DNA of 60,000 nucleotides from Strigamia acuminata. Its lineage: Eukaryota; Arthropoda; Chilopoda; Geophilomorpha; Linotaeniidae. The stretch's first letter is position 1; the number at the start of each line of letters is the position of its first letter. The notes under the pieces are model-generated. The model was not told the DNA's origin and searched no databases. It worked only from the letters and a program-made list of their open reading frames with translations. The stretch lies in assembly GCA_949358305.1 (NCBI GenBank), contig OX442315.1, forward strand, positions 31,028,427 through 31,088,426, given 5' to 3'. The translations under genes were made by a program, and so were the position numbers. Positions 24,888 to 38,989 of this stretch are shown in pieces.

Positions 24888-27586
24888 GAATGCTTTTAAG
24901 AGGAGATTAACAAAGTTCCAAACTTGGAAAGGAAGGAAGGAAGAAGACCTTGGAGGATTCCATGCATAATCCTTTTGCCTTCTCTTAGGAGATTAGAAGA
25001 GAGAGGTCAGTTTCCATCAAGAAAACTCCCTCCCCCCCCCCTGTATTAAAATATAAACACTGATCCCCCATCTCATCCTCATTAAAGAAATGAAATTCCA
25101 TTCAGCATACGTCACACTCGAATAAACTCAAACTCATTTGACGCGCCATTGGACGCTCACCGAACGCCTCACGACCGCCGCCTGTCTTCGCACCGAGAAA
25201 TGGTGAGAAGGGATGGGAGGAGGATGCTGCACGCGCCAGGTCTGGACGCCACCGATAAGACGCTCCCCTCCCAACCTCACCTAGACTAGTGATTTATAGT
25301 CACTACCCACTCGCAGCTACTACCACCCGATAAGTGGGGATATTGCAGTAGACGCCAAACGTAACCTCTATATAAACAAAACGCTGCACATTACCAAAAA
25401 TCTCCTATTGCTAATTACGGCTGGCAAAACATCATCCATCATACAAAAGGCTTAACAGCCGACTGCTGGCGATTTATGGCGACCGATTCCATTAAGCGAT
25501 GATATTCCCGAGTAATGAAGGGTTAACACTTGCTGCTCATCGCTGCAAAGCCCCCAACTCACGCGCTTCACATTCTAGATTATACATGCGCTCCAAAATA
25601 GAAAAACTTTCCCACCAGTCCAAATATAACGTCATTTACCGCACACAAAACACAAACATACTTTAGTATCTTGCCGACAAGGATTTAACCTAAAACATGG
25701 CTTCACTAACAGTAGTGGAAATCCTTTATTGTTCAAACCTGATCAACCGTTGCTAGGGGATGGAAGCTGCATGATGCCTAAGCAAATACACCACACACAC
25801 ACAAAAAAAAGCTTATTTCGTATTTACATTTGGAAACATTTTTGTCGCTCTATTTTCATTATAGTGTCTTTACGCACACCCCTTATTAAAACGGGTATCC
25901 ATGGAAACCAAGTTCACATGTCTCCCCTCTCTCGTTGTCTCTCAAGGATCAAATTCTCATTTTAAATGCTTTCACTTAAATAGCGTCGGTGTAGATTAAA
26001 TGTACCTTACAAACCGAGGTGATCAACCTTAACAACCCTTTATGTCCCCCCGCCCTTCCTTCCTTCCCACCCCCCGACTCAACGAATCAATGAATCGAAA
26101 CTTAAAGTTTGCCCTCGCTCACGAAAATGTGTAGTTTCGGTTGGCAAACTTGTAATTTATTTCACCCCTTCTTCGCTTGTCACTGAATCAACTTGGGGTC
26201 GTCTAGATTCATTTCCTGTTTGAATTCAACCAAACACAGAGAAACCTTGCTACTAAACACAAATTCTAACTTAGCTTATTCGTCTACGAAAAACGAGGAA
26301 GAGAAAAAAAAATTGTGCACACAGGAAATGAAACGGCACTCCGAACGTGCCAACAAATTCAATGACGCTCCCTCTAAGCATTTACAATCATTTTATAATT
26401 CACTCGTGATTCAATGCAGAGTAAACCAATCATTTTAAAGACGAAAATCAAACGAAATGTAAAAAATACCGACATTAAATGCACATAAATGTTAGAAAAG
26501 AAAGCTTACTGTAACAACTTTCAAATCCTTCATATTTTTGTAGCGACATTTATTCCGTTATTAAAAGAAAGCGTAATATTTCAACGTTCTTACAGATTTA
26601 AATACGACACAACAAATTACGGCGTATTTAATAACGACTTCAATTTAGCAAGCAAATTTGCCCAACTTTTTATTTCGCGCACAAACTGTCAGCGATATTT
26701 CTCCGAATAATATCAAATCTTTTTAATTTCAAGCGTAATACAAACTCAAAATATTTTTCAAATTCATCAGTCATGGCACTTGTAAGACAGATGAAGAGGA
26801 GGAATGAGTTTGATTTTGCAAACACCCTACACCCTACACCCTACCCCATTCCTCCCCCTTTTCTTTTTTTCTCTTCGTTTTCAGCTGTTAATGAGAGCTC
26901 GCATACTCAATGTCTGTCATTTTCTTCTCCAATGACACTCCCTCCCACCCCATCTCTCTCTAACTCCTTCCCCTGAAAATTATGCAAAGCGTATGACTGC
27001 CATTATGAAGACGAAGAGGAGGAGAAAAATTACTCTCATCTCTGCTACCCGTCAAAATTTGACAGACAAAAATACTAATAACCTCACTCAGCATACGAGA
27101 GATAAAAAGACTAAAATAATAGATTCAACCCTTTAAAAAAAATTATATGAAAAAAAGATATGAAGAGAAAAAAATGTGCAAGTAATTGAAAAACTTTCAC
27201 GAAGAGTAAAAGTTTCCTTAAATTATTTAGAGTGCGTGACAGTATGCTGCGCTATAACCGTAGCAAATTTACCGCAAAAAATGTTGCGTAGTCGGTCTAA
27301 TTAACGTCGAGTAGTCCATTTGACTTGTAAATATCATCGGTAATTCAATGTTAGAATGCTCACCCACTGGCTGTTAATTATATCAATAAATTATAATATC
27401 ATTATTCCACAAAAAACAAGACATTAGAAAAACAAAAAAATTGAAAAGGAAAAAAACAGATAAAATGTATTGGAAAAAACATTCAAGATGGCGAATAGGG
27501 ATTGGGATTTTACCAACTAACAACCTAGTGACAGGCCATTTCTTTGACGAATTTCTCCTATAGAAGAAACCGTTAACAACATGAGA

Positions 27587-27600
27587 GTTGCCATGACAAC
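27587..27600. promoter_or_regulatory. RFX X-box-like site, one mismatch
   Basis: GTTGCCATGACAAC: the first half is perfect and the second has A for G at its second position. Confidence 0.35.
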
Positions 27601-29852
27601 AACATCCAATCAAAATGTGGATCTCGTCAATGGTTGATGGGTCTAAACAATCTTTTCATCAAAAACGTTCATATCACTGTCGTTCGTTAGAGGTCTCTTG
27701 TTCATCAAATGACAACTCATTTCACTCCTCCTAACACTTTAAAAACTGAAAAACCAAACTCGACAAAATAAATTTAACATTTTCCCCCTTCAAAAAATTT
27801 CTTGCAAACTTAATACAAACCTCCTTTTAAAACAAACTGAAACAATTTTTCTCCCTCCTCTCATTCTCCTCTCTTTTTTTTATTTTATTTTTATTAAATA
27901 TCCATCACGTCTCATCAATTATGCGATCGTCTCGCCTGGTAATTTGATTTGGCGTTGATATGCACCCAACCCGTCCAAATCACTCCTGTCACATTCAATG
28001 TGAGATCGGAAGAGGGAGGAGGAAGCAGCCACAGACGACGGGCATCACTTGTACGTTACGCCTGCGCGACAACCAAACTCGTTTAGCAGCAATTATAAGC
28101 CACAAAGAAATAGAATAAAGTCAAAGTGATCGAATAATGACTCTTGTAATATGAATTGACCTTGCTAAACCATTTTACAAGCTTCATACAAGTCAATTTT
28201 TAAAAAAATTATATTTTCATACAGCACACATTAAAAAAATTTGTAAAGTAAAATCAATACAGTTAAATTTTCTGCCATTTTATATTAATTAATTGAGGAA
28301 AAAAAAATTTCGAAGTGAAAATAATGACTAAAAATTAAACCCGAAACCGAAAAAGAAAGAAAAGCAAATAGCGACTCTAAAAACTCTCCCTCATGAAAAA
28401 TACATTCAATATCAATGACATTTCAAACAATTCACGAAATTGTTTGATGCAGTCATATTTCACAAGAAAAAAAAATAGATTTTTAATATTTAAAAATAAA
28501 AAAAAAAAATATCATAAAAAATAACTGGAATATTCTAGTAAAAAAAAAAATATCATCAAAAACCGATCTACTTTTCAAACTAAATATGAAAAAAAAAAAT
28601 TTGAATTTCACAAGTTACTCACAAACATTTTTTTATATATATAAAAAAATCCCCATCCTCCCTCCGTCCCCTTTAAAAAAAAAATAAAAAAAAACAAAAA
28701 AATAAAAACAAAATTCATTTTGTCACTCTTTCTTTCCTCCTTTTTCTCTTTTCCCCAAACAAAAATTGAGTGATGCTTTGGTCATATTAAGTTTCCAACA
28801 TTTGCACAGCGTCTCATCGCTCTGCCCAATTTACATGCAATAATGTCGACCAATTGCACATAAATTCATAATTTCGCAACGGATCCGTGAACAAGCCGCG
28901 CGCGCCTGCGCGGGGGCAACCGAGCACGCGGGTCTCACCACACGACGGCCGGCATAAGAAATTTGTTTTTGCCTTCCAATATGGAAGAAAAGAGACGGTG
29001 GAGAGAAAAACGAAACGATCTATGATTGATGCACAGAAAGGGAGCAAGACAGAAGGGGCGTGCAGAGAGAAAGAGAGAAAACGAACGGAAAAGAAGGGGG
29101 TGCATGTAAAAAAAAAAATTGTGTTTATTCATGGAGTTTGGTGAAGGCGGGCGCCAATTTTTATTCTACACTGTGTTCATGCATACGGAAAGAAAGACAA
29201 ATTCATCATATGATTATATTCGGATATATGAGAAGGAAAAACTCACTTGAGCAGAAGAAACCACGCTCACAAGACTTTATGGACGACAAGAAGTGGAAGA
29301 AGGGAAAAGGTTATGCAACAACTCATATCGAAAAATCAAAATATAAACAACTTTTTTTTCTTTCTCCTCCTTCTCCTTTTATTTTATTCTATTTCTCTAT
29401 TTTCCAAGCACAAAAAGGTGGAAATGTGCAGACTCTAATAACAGCGAAAGAAGACAGTAGTTCTAGTAAAGCAGAGGGTTTAATTTTTAAAAGACCTTTC
29501 TCTGATTGAGTTCAGTGACCGTAGAAAAATAGGGCTCAAAGGGGCTAAGTCACGTGACTAGCTTCATGTGTCATTAAGTTGGCAATTAATCGTTATTCTG
29601 CAGTCGTAATGTCAGGTGAGACGAAACCGTGAGATGGTAACCAATCAGTTGAAGGAGTGAGTGAGGTGTGTGGTTGAAGGAAAAAAAGAAAAAAAGAAGA
29701 AGAAAAGTAAGGAAAAAAAGAAATAGAGGGAGTGTTTAATCACGTGATCCTCCCCTTTACTTTTCCACTAACCAAAGATAAAAAAAAGTTGTCTGTTTGC
29801 TTCTTGTTCAACTTTTTTGTTGCCCATGGTAAGGGAAAGTCCCATAATACGA

Positions 29853-29870
29853 TTAATCGATAAAATACGG
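29853..29870. mobile_element. Solo copy of the 469-bp element's terminal repeat
   Basis: This 18-mer, TTAATCGATAAAATACGG, is identical to the right end of the element at 37613-38081. No partner end is visible nearby, so it is likely a relic or truncated insertion. Confidence 0.55.
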
Positions 29871-31035
29871 TGTATATATATATTTTTTACCTTTCAGGAA
29901 ACATAAAGAGCATTAATTTCAATAAGGTGGCATTAAAATTAATTCCAAAGACATGAAAATGCCGGTGCAGCAGGAGAATTGGGCAAAGTCGTTGAATAAA
30001 ATCAGTTTAAATGGGCCAAAGTGCGAAAATTCGAGAGCCCGTTTTGCAATTCTCGTCCTCTGCTGACATTTTTCCTTCAAATTCCACGCAAGGCGGGACT
30101 TGGCTGATTGCACCCGGCACAAAACGGCCTCGACGTGTGCTGCTTAATGAAGCTTTCATTTTGCACTTATTCCTTGAAATTACATCATCCACTTCATTAA
30201 TTCCTCGTTCCCATGCAAATGAGAGCCCGTTACACCGCTGTCGGACATGTCAGAAAATGCACCCTTTACCCTACTACCTTTTACCCCCACATCTCACATT
30301 TTAACTGCCTCGTATAAACGTCCAATTTTAATTCACAGCTCCTTCAACAACCAACTAAACCTCCAATTATCATTCACTTGTACAAAACGACTCGAAAATC
30401 CAACGGAAAACAAAAACGAACCAATTTTCGCTCCGTTTGGATAAAAATCAATTATTCCGTGCCGTTTACACGGGAGAAGTCGGACAGATCGATAAGAATT
30501 GAATATTTCGCTCACTGCCAAAGCACCAATTATAACTACAACTGGCTCGACTTGAAAATAGAAAAAGAAATGACTGACAATCAAAGTTATAACCCAAGGG
30601 CTCCCGCCTTTCGCGTCCATCATTTAATCGTGAGCGGGCGAACGCCAAGCGAATTAATTTCCCCCTCCTCTTGTTCACAACCCCTAGCAGTCCGTCACAC
30701 AAACTCCCAACCACACACCCAGGAGTGAGACGCGAGCAGGAGAGAGAGAGAGCACACTACTTCTACTAGTGCCTGCAACTCGCTTCACTGGTCCACGACG
30801 CTCTGATGTTAACTAATTACTCTCTTCGTGCCAATCCTTCGGGAGACTCCTAGTGAGACGCTGCAGGGGTGGAGGATCCATCCACCTACACACTCCCTCC
30901 CGTCGTGTCATTAGATCAAATCAAAGAAGGCGCGCAACAAAAAAAAAGGAAAATAATTTTCATCTAAAGCCCGAATTCAGTTTGTCGGTATTGAAATACG
31001 ACGCCGCGTCAATTTCAATTCCACTTTGACCGATA

Positions 31036-31218
31036 CGGTCGTAACTCTTTATAACGAATCGCGATAGAACGAATTATCGGTATAACGAATACCTAAAAAT
31101 GGCTGGTTTAGTTGGCCGGCCATAGAACACCATGTTAAAAAATTTCGACTTAACGAATTCTCGTTATAACGAATCGATTTTTCGGTTCCTTGCGATTCGT
31201 TATAAAGAGTTTCGACTG
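31036..31218. mobile_element. 183-bp MITE with pogo/Tigger-like inverted repeats
   Basis: The ends are imperfect terminal inverted repeats of 27 bp. The left end reads CGGTCGTAACTC then TTTATAACGAATCGC; the complement of the right end reads CAGTCGAAACTC with the same continuation. Each end abuts TA (31034-31035 and 31219-31220), the target duplication of Tc1/mariner-type transposons. Internal TATAACGAA repeats and the lack of a transposase frame indicate a non-autonomous element. The pogo/Tigger affinity rests on remembered end sequence and TA target only. Confidence 0.75.
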
Positions 31219-32237
31219 TATCCATATTTTACAATATCGCCAATACCAATTATTGAAAGACGGGCAACTCTTGGGGGATTTCGGAGTTTTGCCATTTTCA
31301 TTTTATTCGTGGGTTTACCATACTTTTCCCCCAGAGATGTTGGCTTCTATTTTATTTTATTTTTTATTTTTTTAAAAAAAAAAAAAAAAAAAAAAAGAAT
31401 AAAAATTATGATAATGCACTTTTCAGAATTCGTTACTCTGATGGGTTTGGGAGTTGCACACGAATAGAAAATGACTGCACCGAGAGAGAATTTCACAACA
31501 AGATTCTCTTCTATACGTATATACCACGTGGGAGACGGATAATTACTTGCCTCCCTCCCTCCATCCCATCCACTAGCATCATTTCCTATGCATAAGCAAC
31601 ATCATGACATAAACAAGCACGATTGAGGGGAGAAGCCCAACATCTTCATTACAATCCCTATCACTCCCCTTTCTCTGCTATTAAAAAAATGCATTAAAAT
31701 GAATGTGCTAAAATATATTTTACCTCCATGCCATAGCGAGTTCCCCAACTTTTATCTAAAAAATGCCATAAATTTTTAAGGGCCTATCACAGTGGACAGA
31801 CATTGCTCTACCTGTTTTTCAAGATGACAAAGAAAAGAAGAAAACAGACCAAAGAGAAGAAACCCATTCCTTAGCTCAGTGATTATTGATGGCCACTCTC
31901 TTTTCCTGCAGGGTCATCTCGACACAAAACGGAGAAAAGAAACCGCCCCACGTGCCAATTCAACAACCACATCACTTGCACTCACAATGGCAGCCTCCAT
32001 CCGACATCACTCACGACGCCATACAAAACATACCTAAGTCCTACACGACTATAATTTGACGCGCAATTCTAAAAAATCCAACTCTCTACATCCTCGTCGT
32101 CACCCCTGGGTAAACTGCTGCCAAACTCACTCACACTTATAAATAGACCCCGTTTTGCTTTCCCTGCACTAGGCGCATCCAAAAAGTCATGTTTTAACTT
32201 GCAGTTAGACATGTTTTCTTGTTTCGTCGACTAGGCC

Positions 32238-32360
32238 GCCTGCTATTTTTCGAAACAAGCGGTTTAAAAAGCAGTTTAAATATCTTGTTTAAACTGCTGT
32301 TTAGTCCAAACCGACTAATACGGTGCAAATACATGTTTAACGAGCCTTTAAACAGCAGGC
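32238..32360. repeat. Fold-back (nested inverted repeats)
   Basis: Inner arms AGCAGTTTAAA (32270-32280) and TTTAAACTGCT (32288-32298) are perfect over 11 bp with a 7-bp spacer. Outer arms GCCTGCT (32238-32244) and AGCAGGC (32354-32360) pair as well. It could be a decayed fold-back transposon or a hairpin in the intronic RNA. Confidence 0.5.
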
Positions 32361-33720
32361 AGATGACCACAATCTCACCTGCAAAGACACAACAAACATT
32401 TATTCCAGATTTTTATTCCCCCATCAAATTCGACTCTTTATGGCCATAACTATTACATTTTCTACTAGAGGGCGTCTCTCTTAAAATTCGATGCGGTGCA
32501 CGCGCTCACCACCGTTCACGGGGCACTTAAGAAAATTATATCGCTAGAGGTGCAGCTTTACAGCCTTACCAAGCGTTCCCCCATCTAACCCCAAGTCGAG
32601 GAGCACTTTTACAACTGAACGGGTTAATTCCCCCTTTTCTCTCGCCGCATTAGCAACGCCGCCCTGCAAGTCTGCAACCAGTCGGCGTCGCTGGGTCGAC
32701 GAGAAGGCGACTCGCTGTCCCGACCGCCTCCTCGTCCACTTTGTTGTTTATCAGTGGCCAAACACCAGCCAGCTACCTACAACTCGAGGCTCCTCTTGCA
32801 TCTGACTAAGACGAATGGACGCCGTTTCCTCTGCAGCCGTTGCGATGCTTCCAAAAAAGAAAATGAAAAAGAGATGGCAAGAAAACCCAATCCACGAAAT
32901 ACTGCCGTTCACATTAAGACTCCCTCACATTCGTTCCACCCTCCCCCCTTTATCCCCTACGCACCAACCCCAAGATCCTCCCGTCTCTCTCTCGCTGCCA
33001 AGTGATGCATTGCTTTTTTCCTGCAAAACTCATTTTTCCACTCTCCCAACACAGAAAAAGAGAGAGAAAAAATACTTTCCAGCCAATGAGAACTAACTTT
33101 TTTCCAACTTTTTTTGGTAACAACACAATTTTCTAAGTACTTTTCCAATAATAAAATCCCCCTTTGTTGTTGTTGCTGCTGCTGACCACAAACTCGTACC
33201 TTTTCTGATGACCCTTGACAACTTTTCCTGTTTTAAGAGTCACGTTTGCTCTTGACCTGATAAATCAGATGAGCTTTCAAGAAATTTTTCCTTTTAAAAC
33301 ACCCATTGGGAATTACCTTCATGTTTTCGGACTCTGTCCAAAAGTCTCGAGAAGAGAAAAGAAAATTCCCAAGCGTCGCGTCCCAAGAGGAAATGACCTC
33401 TTGTTTCCCAGCTACTAACATGTGGGAAATGTCTTGTCATTCAACATCATCATCACTTAAGCTACTTTCTTCTTTTTTTTTCATTATTCAAAAGTAAAAA
33501 TAACTTCATCGAGCTTCCACGTATTAAAATAAATATAAAAATCACAGTTCGCTCAAACATTTTTCTCCTTTTCCTAACAATTTCACCATCCATCTATCCG
33601 CCATTTGCAATTTTCAATTTAACATGCAATTGCCTCAACTTGAAGACTTATAGCACGAATAAAAAACCCAGACAGGAATTTCCATTACACCAAAAACTTT
33701 TCTTCCCACGGAACAAAGAA

Positions 33721-33759
33721 GAGAAAGAGAGAGTGAGAGAGAGTGAGAGAGAGAGAGAG
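33721..33759. repeat. GA-rich repeat
   Basis: GAGA repeats with GAGTGA interruptions. GAGA-factor-type sequence, function unknown. Confidence 0.85.
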
Positions 33760-34032
33760 GGGGAGGAAAAAAGAAAAAAAAAATTTAGAATTCTAGTGGA
33801 AAAAATTTATAGCCGAACTCTGCTAATCACTTTGCACTTTGCTTCACCCCTTTTTACATACAATGTTCAAATGGCATTAAGAAAACCAGTAAAAGAAAAG
33901 AAAATCGTCCACATACCAATACGGAAAGCATAAAATAGCTGAAAACAAAACTCAGCCTCATTAACAATCTCATTCACACTGCACCAAAAGAAAAATAAAA
34001 AGTTTTATTTTGTTTTTAAAAAAAAAAAAATT

Positions 34033-34066
34033 CCCCCCCCCCCCCCCAAAAAAAAAAAAAAAAAAA
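34033..34066. repeat. C15 tract followed by A tract
   Basis: A 15-base C run directly followed by about 19 A. The sense strand carries the G run; assembly length here is unreliable. Confidence 0.85.
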
Positions 34067-37000
34067 TCTTTAAAACCCATTCCTCCAACTCCAAGTCAAT
34101 ACTCAATGATTAATACACTTGGCAAACTTCCTTTCACGCTCCTCATCTCTAGGGTCTCCCCAACGACTGATTCCCAACCCCCCTTCACCCTCACCAACTT
34201 ACACCTCCCCATGCTCCTCATCTATGCTCCCCACACCCTTCATCCACCTCCATCACCCTTTTTCGAGAAGAAGACTTCGATTTGTCATCAGGGTACATCG
34301 GACTCAACATCGTGGAACGTGAGGTTCACACATCGCATCCCTTGACTGCGCGCGCAAAAAGGGGTATTGGGATAGACGAAGGGGAAAAAATAAAAAAAAA
34401 ATCCAAACCCCTTTACATGTAAGCACCTTTGATGCCTTTACAACTCTCCACGTCCATTTATTAAGGCACCTCTGATTGGTTAGTTGAAAGCGCACACTTA
34501 AATTCCGATTTCTGATATATTCCGCCGTGTATTTTGACCGTAAAACGTACATTTAACCCTCGAAACGTCTCCGTAATGTTCATTTACATGACAAAAAGTA
34601 ATTACCGTGCTTGGATGTTGAATTGACAATCTCATTATCGACCAATGGAACTATTTTCCATGAAATTACATCAGTCTGCTGGCAGAGGAATGCAAATCTG
34701 TGGCTCGAAACAAAGCAGTTGTCGGGATGTTTCTTCCACACCTCTAAACGCAGCATCTCGAGATATATATATGTGTGTCGCAAGATGCTGAGCTAGTCTT
34801 TTTTTTCTTTTCAAAACAAACTACGCTGCAGTAAATAACAATAATAATAAATAAATGCGCGAAAATCCATAAAATATTTCTACTTTCACCACAAAACCTA
34901 TATATTTTTTCTTTCACCCTTTACTGAAAAATACACAAAAATAAAAAAAATATTCAATGAACTATACAAATAACAATTTCATTTTATATCTTTCATCAAA
35001 CATGACTAAACGTTGACAATTTGCACTCCCATACCTATTTCATCTGTAAAACTAGGTAAACAAATATAATAACAAAAAAAAATAGGAAAAAAGAAAAAAG
35101 GCGAACGGCATGGGTCCATCCGTCCGCCCCCTAGTTGCTTCAACTTCATAAGTCGAGCGTGTCTCGGAAGAACCTGCCACTGCTGATTTATGACTCAGTG
35201 CTGAACTTTAATGCTGCCCATAAATCCGTCCTACGACCAATAAGGGACAAATTTACAGCTGCACATAAGGGGCCTTTAATGGGCAATCAAATGATGTGGA
35301 AACTATTACACAAGGTCTGTGTAACTGAACAGCCTCGTAAACGACGGTACAGGTGCCGACGTTGCCGCTCCCAAGCCCGAATGTCCGCCCCCACCTCCGC
35401 CTCCGGACCGCCGAGTTATCGCCTACCGAGTCCGGCGCAAGGCATAGTCATTTTCGCCGCCTTTCTGGACATTGAGTGACCATCGCAACAAAACCACAAA
35501 TAACAAATAAGAAAAAAAAAATTGTTCATCGTTGCGTGAACTTTTAGTTTGTACATTTTCCCCCATTTTTACGCTTCAATATCTTGGAAAAAAAAATTAT
35601 TATTTTTTTTTTAGACGGAAAAAAAAATATTTTCAACCTATTAAAAAAAATTGTAATTTCAAGTAGAGGGCGGTTATTAGAGCCATTCCATAAACTCAAC
35701 TTGCTTTCCCCCTCCTTCCATTCCCTATTTTCTTATTCCCTCATAATTTTCCCTGAAAATTTAACGAAGTCAGAAACCTTCGCACAAAGAAGTCTCTTTC
35801 CTTTCACCCCCAGTCCGCCATTCATCTCCCAGCAGCCGCCATTTGCAGCCAACTTTGGACCATAATTAGTTTAACCTTTCAATGAACCATATAAGCAAAA
35901 AAATAAACTAACGCAGTAAACAAACCCCCAAAAAAGTTGATAACTTCTAAGTTTACCCAACTTCATAAATTACTTGCTCTATTAGAAAAAAAAACCGAGA
36001 AAAAAACAACTCACATCATCACATCCACAAAGAAGAGGAAACTCCAACTACACACTTTAAAAATTGCATTCCTCTATACAATTATCTGAACTTTAACCCA
36101 CAGTATACCAAACACCTTTCAAAATGCATGATAAGTTTGTTGTTGGGCATTTAGGTACTAAACGTTTGCAGAATTTTAATCTATAGTAAAATCTAACAAG
36201 AATGTAGAGTAGCAGTCGGTATTTTCCACTACCGAAGTGTTGTGGAAGCGTAAAAACTCACAACTATACTCGAGTTGCACTCAAAAAGGCACTTTACAAG
36301 GTGTACTCCCACACGCAGTTTAAATACGTTTATAGTGTTCAGTCTAAATTACTTTACGAATGCGCCTAGTAACCGCATTAACAGATCGTGCCACTTGTCC
36401 TAAAAAAAAAAACTATTTAACGAAGAAAAGTGACCCAAACTGTCCCTCGTGGCATATGGAAATAAAAGCCTTCCTTCAAGGAATACATTCAACTCACTTA
36501 CGGATATCGCCCTTGTGCTAAAAAAAAATTTACTATCTCAGCACAGCCATCTTTACTGCAGAAAACAAGCATTATCAACGGCCCATTGGCACACAATGTG
36601 AATTAGGCCCTATCTTATTTATTGATTATCACCGCTATTTGCAATCTCAATCTCACCATACAATGCCGCATAGCACATAAACACAAACATTCAAGGAGGT
36701 CCTTTTCCCTTTCCCAATCCGACTGCATTTATTTGCTCTAATAAACAGACCCATAAATCCACTTAATTTGTTGCAAACAAAACGCCAAGTATTCAATCCG
36801 TCCATTAAAAAAGCAAGAAAGAAAGGGAAAAAAAAGCGAGTTGAATTTTTATCGTCCTTAACAAGGATGCAAAATCCCTGCGGGCAGCGAGTTAACAACC
36901 CACTAAAACCTATCGACATACAAGCAAAACCCCCGAAAGAGATATGACCAAAATCAGCCGCGAGGGACGCGTGTCAAATGACGTCAGCCACGATCACCAT

Positions 37001-37612
37001 CACGATGGACGATTTTTAAGAATTCACAGCGGCCTTCACCTTAACCTTCACGTCTTCCTCATCGTCTTATCGTGGCTGTCAAGGAGAGAACCGAGAAACG
37101 GACGACGCTCGCTAAAAAGATGAAAGACGATGGAGCCAACACGTCACTGAATATTTCCTCCGGCTACGAACCATTTAACCATCAAGAATAAGAAACGTGG
37201 AAGGGGGGATCCCCGTTTGGCTGCAGGCAGGGAGCAGCTGTTATTTATGATGGCAGCCATCGAGCAAGGAGGCCTGTCACCTGTCATGACCATCAGGGTT
37301 CCGTGAGTTGAGCGCGGAAGAAGACACCCCCAGGGCAAACGCCAAGACGATGCCAGGCAAGGACAATCCATCGTGGAATCAGATAAAAGAGAGATAATCA
37401 CTTCAACAAGAAACACATGTATCCCATGATCCCGTGTTTCCACTGCTTGTCAACATGGTGTCGTGTGGTCATCTCAAACCGCACTCAGCCTAGCTAAATG
37501 ACTAAACGCGCGTCATTCTAGCTTAATGAATTACCAAATTCATACATGGAGCGCATTTTTTAAATATTTTACCAAGATACGTGCAATTCCGGCCGAAAAA
37601 AAAATATATATA

Positions 37613-38081
37613 CCGTATTTTACCGATTAAGAGTCGCCCTCGAATGGTAGCCGCGGCCGAGACACCAAAAATACCGTATTCTTGCAAAATTGCGGTATTG
37701 TTACCGTATTTAACCTCAAGAACGATGAATGTACGCTTCGTTCGTGAGGTTCAGACTTCGTTATTAATTCTGAAATTTCTTGTATTTTCATTTAACATCA
37801 TAACAAACAATAAAAAAAATAATAGATTTAAAAATCGCAAAAAGAAATTTTCACAAAATTCCTTTGTTTACTCACTACTTTTGAATACAATGTCAATTAT
37901 TTTTGTCGCTCTCTATCGAATTGCTTAAATTTCTTCGTAAACATGAAATACTCGGAGAATAAAATCATTTTCACTCATTTTTGGAAAAATCTTTTCGGCT
38001 CGGGGTTAAAAATGACCCGGGTTGGGTGAGTAAGGGATTTTTTTTAGGTTGGTACTGCTAGGGTTAATCGATAAAATACGG
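37613..38081. mobile_element. 469-bp TA-flanked inverted-repeat element
   Basis: The left end CCGTATTTTACCGATTAA and the complement of the right end (CCGTATTTTATCGATTAA) match at 17 of 18 positions. Each is flanked by TA (37611-37612 and 38082-38083). Inside are further ACCGTATT-type motifs (near 37673 and 37700) and an AT-rich body without a transposase. It is probably a non-autonomous DNA transposon; the superfamily is not certain. Confidence 0.65.
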
Positions 38082-38975
38082 TATTATTTTAATTTTTTTA
38101 AATTAAATTAAATTTTTCCATTTTTTGGACGTAATTTATTATTTCAAATTGAAAAATTCCACCTTTTAAAGCCTTCGCTGTAAAAATAAGGGCCCAACCG
38201 CAAAGTGACGCGGATGCACACACAGCGCCAATGTAAACAGTTGTTTATAGTGCAATGAGATCCCCAAAATGGAGGCAAAAGGGAGCCGTAAAACCACTTG
38301 AAACCTGTTGGCCACCAGAGGCTCTCACTGCCAATACTTGCAACGTATACATAAAACTTAAGCCTAAAAGTCGTGTGTAAAACTTTTAAAGCGACAAACT
38401 GAACAGTCAATCCCGTCTCCACACCCCACAATTTCACAAACCAACCAAACAGCGCATCTTTAATCAAAAATCAAAAAAAAAAAAAAAAAAAAAACAAGAT
38501 TCGCTTTCCAAAGAAAATGAAAATGGTGTCATGTGTCTCAGACATTGGCGTGCGCTCATTAAAACCACACCGAGCGCTCGTTGCCGCCCACCCCCGCAAC
38601 TTCAAGTGTAAATCACAATGGTGGCCTCCAAGCCCGCAATTTACTTCGGCCAAAGGGACAGCAGGCGGTCGGGTAGCCGCGGGTAGATTTGTGTCTTCTT
38701 AATGAACGCCACAATTCACGCCACTCACCACCAAAACATCCTCGAGGAGGAGAAAACAAAATGAATTAAGACAAAAATGCCCACAAAACTCTCTTTCTCT
38801 CTCGTTTGCCCCAATTTAAAACAGAAAAAACACTAAACCACCCACATCAATTCAAAATTCCAACCACAGATGGCGCCACACGATATTTACACTTGCAGCC
38901 GACCACAAACTTACATCTCCACTTCCACCTTTCACACTTAAAATCCCCCATACGGCCGTAACCAAAGGATTCACG

Positions 38976-38989
38976 GTCACCATGGCAAC
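38976..38989. promoter_or_regulatory. Perfect RFX X-box-like site
   Basis: GTCACCATGGCAAC fits the RFX consensus GTNRCC-NN-RGYAAC at every fixed position. Confidence 0.45.

Larger units (their letters stand above)
16261..31000 (-). other. Giant exd intron, proximal part, no exon recognised
   Basis: I looked on the minus strand for the upstream PBX exon (LNCHRMKPALF, VLCEIKEKT ending in phase 1) and did not see it. The plus strand is largely A+C rich. Mixed-composition patches at about 20160-20300, 21340-22330 and 23400-23900 could be regulatory. The 184-codon minus-strand frame at 21642-22196 is composition-driven (runs of Phe, Ser, Pro). Short stop-free frames elsewhere match no family I know. 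Confidence 0.55.

Noticed and set aside
26823-26846. ACACCCT repeats as interstitial telomere sequence
   Set aside because: Arthropod telomere repeats are usually TTAGG; this is only three copies of a different heptamer.
32463-32477. TACTAGAGGGCGTC as a CTCF site
   Set aside because: Only a partial match to the CTCF core and a single occurrence; too weak to annotate.
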